Of a DNA stretch of 6,436 bases, positions 5,737 to 6,436 are shown in pieces (positions within the stretch are counted from its first letter, which is position 1; every line of letters starts with the position of its first letter). The DNA comes from UBA2862 sp045637485. GTDB taxonomy: Bacteria; Bacillota; Clostridia; Christensenellales; Aristaeellaceae. A program made the position numbers and the translations under genes. Location of the stretch: assembly GCA_045637485.1 (NCBI GenBank), contig JAZTZK010000253.1:1-6436 (forward strand), written 5' to 3'. Below the pieces are notes generated by a model. It ran no database searches, was not told the DNA's origin, and saw only the letters and a program-made list of their open reading frames with translations.

Positions 5737-5778
5737 TTAGGGGTTAGGGGTTAGGGGTTAGGGGTTAGGGGTTAGGGA
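5737..5778 (+). repeat. Telomere-like heptamer array: five TTAGGGG units plus one TTAGGGA
   Basis: Six contiguous 7-base units, the first five perfect and the sixth ending in A instead of G. Five runs of four G and one of three G, each separated by TTA, make a strong G-quadruplex motif on the non-template strand and in the mRNA. The array begins two bases after the -10 element and ends six bases before the ATG of the AraC gene. The single change in the last unit creates GGAG (5776-5779), the likely ribosome-binding site, five bases from the start codon. Because seven is not a multiple of three, TAG recurs in every frame, so the array cannot be translated through. Unit number is likely to vary by replication slippage. 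Confidence 0.95.
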
Positions 5779-5784
5779 GAGCGC

Positions 5785-6436
5785 ATGAACGTACATCAGG
5801 ACGGATTGACCCTGGACAGGGGTTTTCCCTTCCAGATCAACGAGGTGACGCTGGTCGCCGGGGACAATGCCGATGAGGCCTTTCACTGGCACAGCTTTCT
5901 GGAGATCACCTGCATACTGGAGGGCGCCGGCTGCTACTATGTCAGCGATCGGGCCTACGAGGTGTCGCCGGGGGACATCGTCATCTTCAACAGCGCCGAG
6001 CTGCACGGCTGGCAGGTGTTCCAGAGCGAGATGAGGGTGCTGGCGATGGTGTTTTCCGACAGCCTCGTGGCCAGCTACGGCGACCTGTTGGACCTGGAAT
6101 ACCTGCGCCCCTTTATTGGCCGGGGCAGCAATTTCCGCAATCGCATCGGCAGGGACGAGCCCTATGCCGCGCAGATCGCCGGCATGATGCAGGAGATACT
6201 GGGCGAATGGCGGCAGCGCAGCGACGGCTATCCGCTGATGATCAAGGCGGACGTGCTGCGGGTCCTGACGATGCTGGTGCGCCACTACCACGGCGACGCC
6301 CGCCCGGCGGAGCGGGGCGATCCCGGAAGGGCCCTTCGCCGCCTGCAGCCCGCCTTCGAGTACATCGATGCCAACTACTGCGCACGGATCACCCTGAAGC
6401 AGGCCGCGGACCAGGTGTTCATGAGTCCCAATTACT
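5785..6436 (+). CDS. AraC-family transcriptional regulator with N-terminal cupin domain (3' end outside the window)
   Basis: Partial gene: 217 codons are visible, with no stop before the window ends. The start is ATG at 5785; an in-frame TAG at 5773 lies in the heptamer array, no other start lies between, and GGAG is five bases upstream. Residues about 20-100 form an AraC-type cupin: FHWHSFLEITCILEGAG (33-49) carries paired histidines 34 and 36, then SPGDIVIFNS (61-70) and ELHGW (72-76) with His74. A helical linker follows. From about 188, AFEYIDANYCARITLKQAADQ and FMSPNY match the first helix-turn-helix of the C-terminal AraC domain; the second is missing only because the window ends. Full length should be near 300 residues. 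Such proteins bind a sugar in the cupin and activate adjacent catabolic operons. Divergent placement from the transporter makes control of that operon the likely job, perhaps with autoregulation. The effector is unknown. Confidence 0.92.
   Translation, partial: MNVHQDGLTLDRGFPFQINEVTLVAGDNADEAFHWHSFLEITCILEGAGCYYVSDRAYEVSPGDIVIFNSAELHGWQVFQSEMRVLAMVFSDSLVASYGDLLDLEYLRPFIGRGSNFRNRIGRDEPYAAQIAGMMQEILGEWRQRSDGYPLMIKADVLRVLTMLVRHYHGDARPAERGDPGRALRRLQPAFEYIDANYCARITLKQAADQVFMSPNY

Noticed and set aside
5737..5778. Heptamer array as a true telomere, a eukaryotic contaminant or a CRISPR fragment
   Set aside because: It is embedded between a bacterial promoter and a bacterial AraC gene, is only six units long and has no spacers.
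5758..6291. A 177-codon open frame on the minus strand, opposite the AraC gene
   Set aside because: The plus-strand frame has cupin and helix-turn-helix motifs. The antisense frame has none, and its last codons are merely the heptamer array read backwards.

Overview
The window is one divergent carbohydrate-uptake locus. It fits an anaerobic, GC-rich member of the Clostridia (Bacillota), possibly an uncultured gut or rumen lineage. The reasons are the Firmicutes-style CUT1 transporter with no ATPase gene of its own, strong Shine-Dalgarno sequences (a perfect AGGAGG before the binding protein), a cysteine-bearing MKKLLS-type signal peptide and AT-rich promoters between GC-rich genes. The lineage is an inference from style, not from a marker gene.

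Layout. Four genes on the minus strand read from about 5630 down to 14: an extracellular solute-binding protein (5570-4242), a MalF-type permease (4174-3296), a MalG-type permease (3293-2457, GTG start) and a cytoplasmic GH31 alpha-glycosidase (2365-14). The two permease genes are 2 bases apart. The other gaps carry RNA structure: a perfect 11-bp stem-loop between the binding protein and the first permease, and a weak attenuator-like hairpin with five T between the second permease and the GH31 gene. On the plus strand, an AraC-family regulator starts at 5785 and runs off the end of the window after 217 codons.

How it should work (inference). The binding protein captures an alpha-linked oligosaccharide, the two permeases import it using an ATPase encoded elsewhere (as with MsmX in Bacillus), and the GH31 enzyme cleaves it inside the cell. 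The AraC protein, whose N-terminal half is a cupin sugar-sensing domain, is the likely local regulator. The substrate cannot be fixed from sequence alone; the GH31 active-site motif resembles the alpha-xylosidase-like part of that family.

The 214-bp divergent intergenic region (5571-5784) is the most unusual part. It has two extended -10 promoters facing away from each other, both with a TTTTCA -35 and 17-bp spacing, a 10-bp palindrome between them and an 11-3-11 inverted repeat in the binding-protein leader. It also has a telomere-like (TTAGGGG)5 TTAGGGA array that fills nearly the whole predicted 5' leader of the AraC mRNA, from the transcription start to the ribosome-binding site. I see no RNA genes, insertion sequences, CRISPR array or attachment site.
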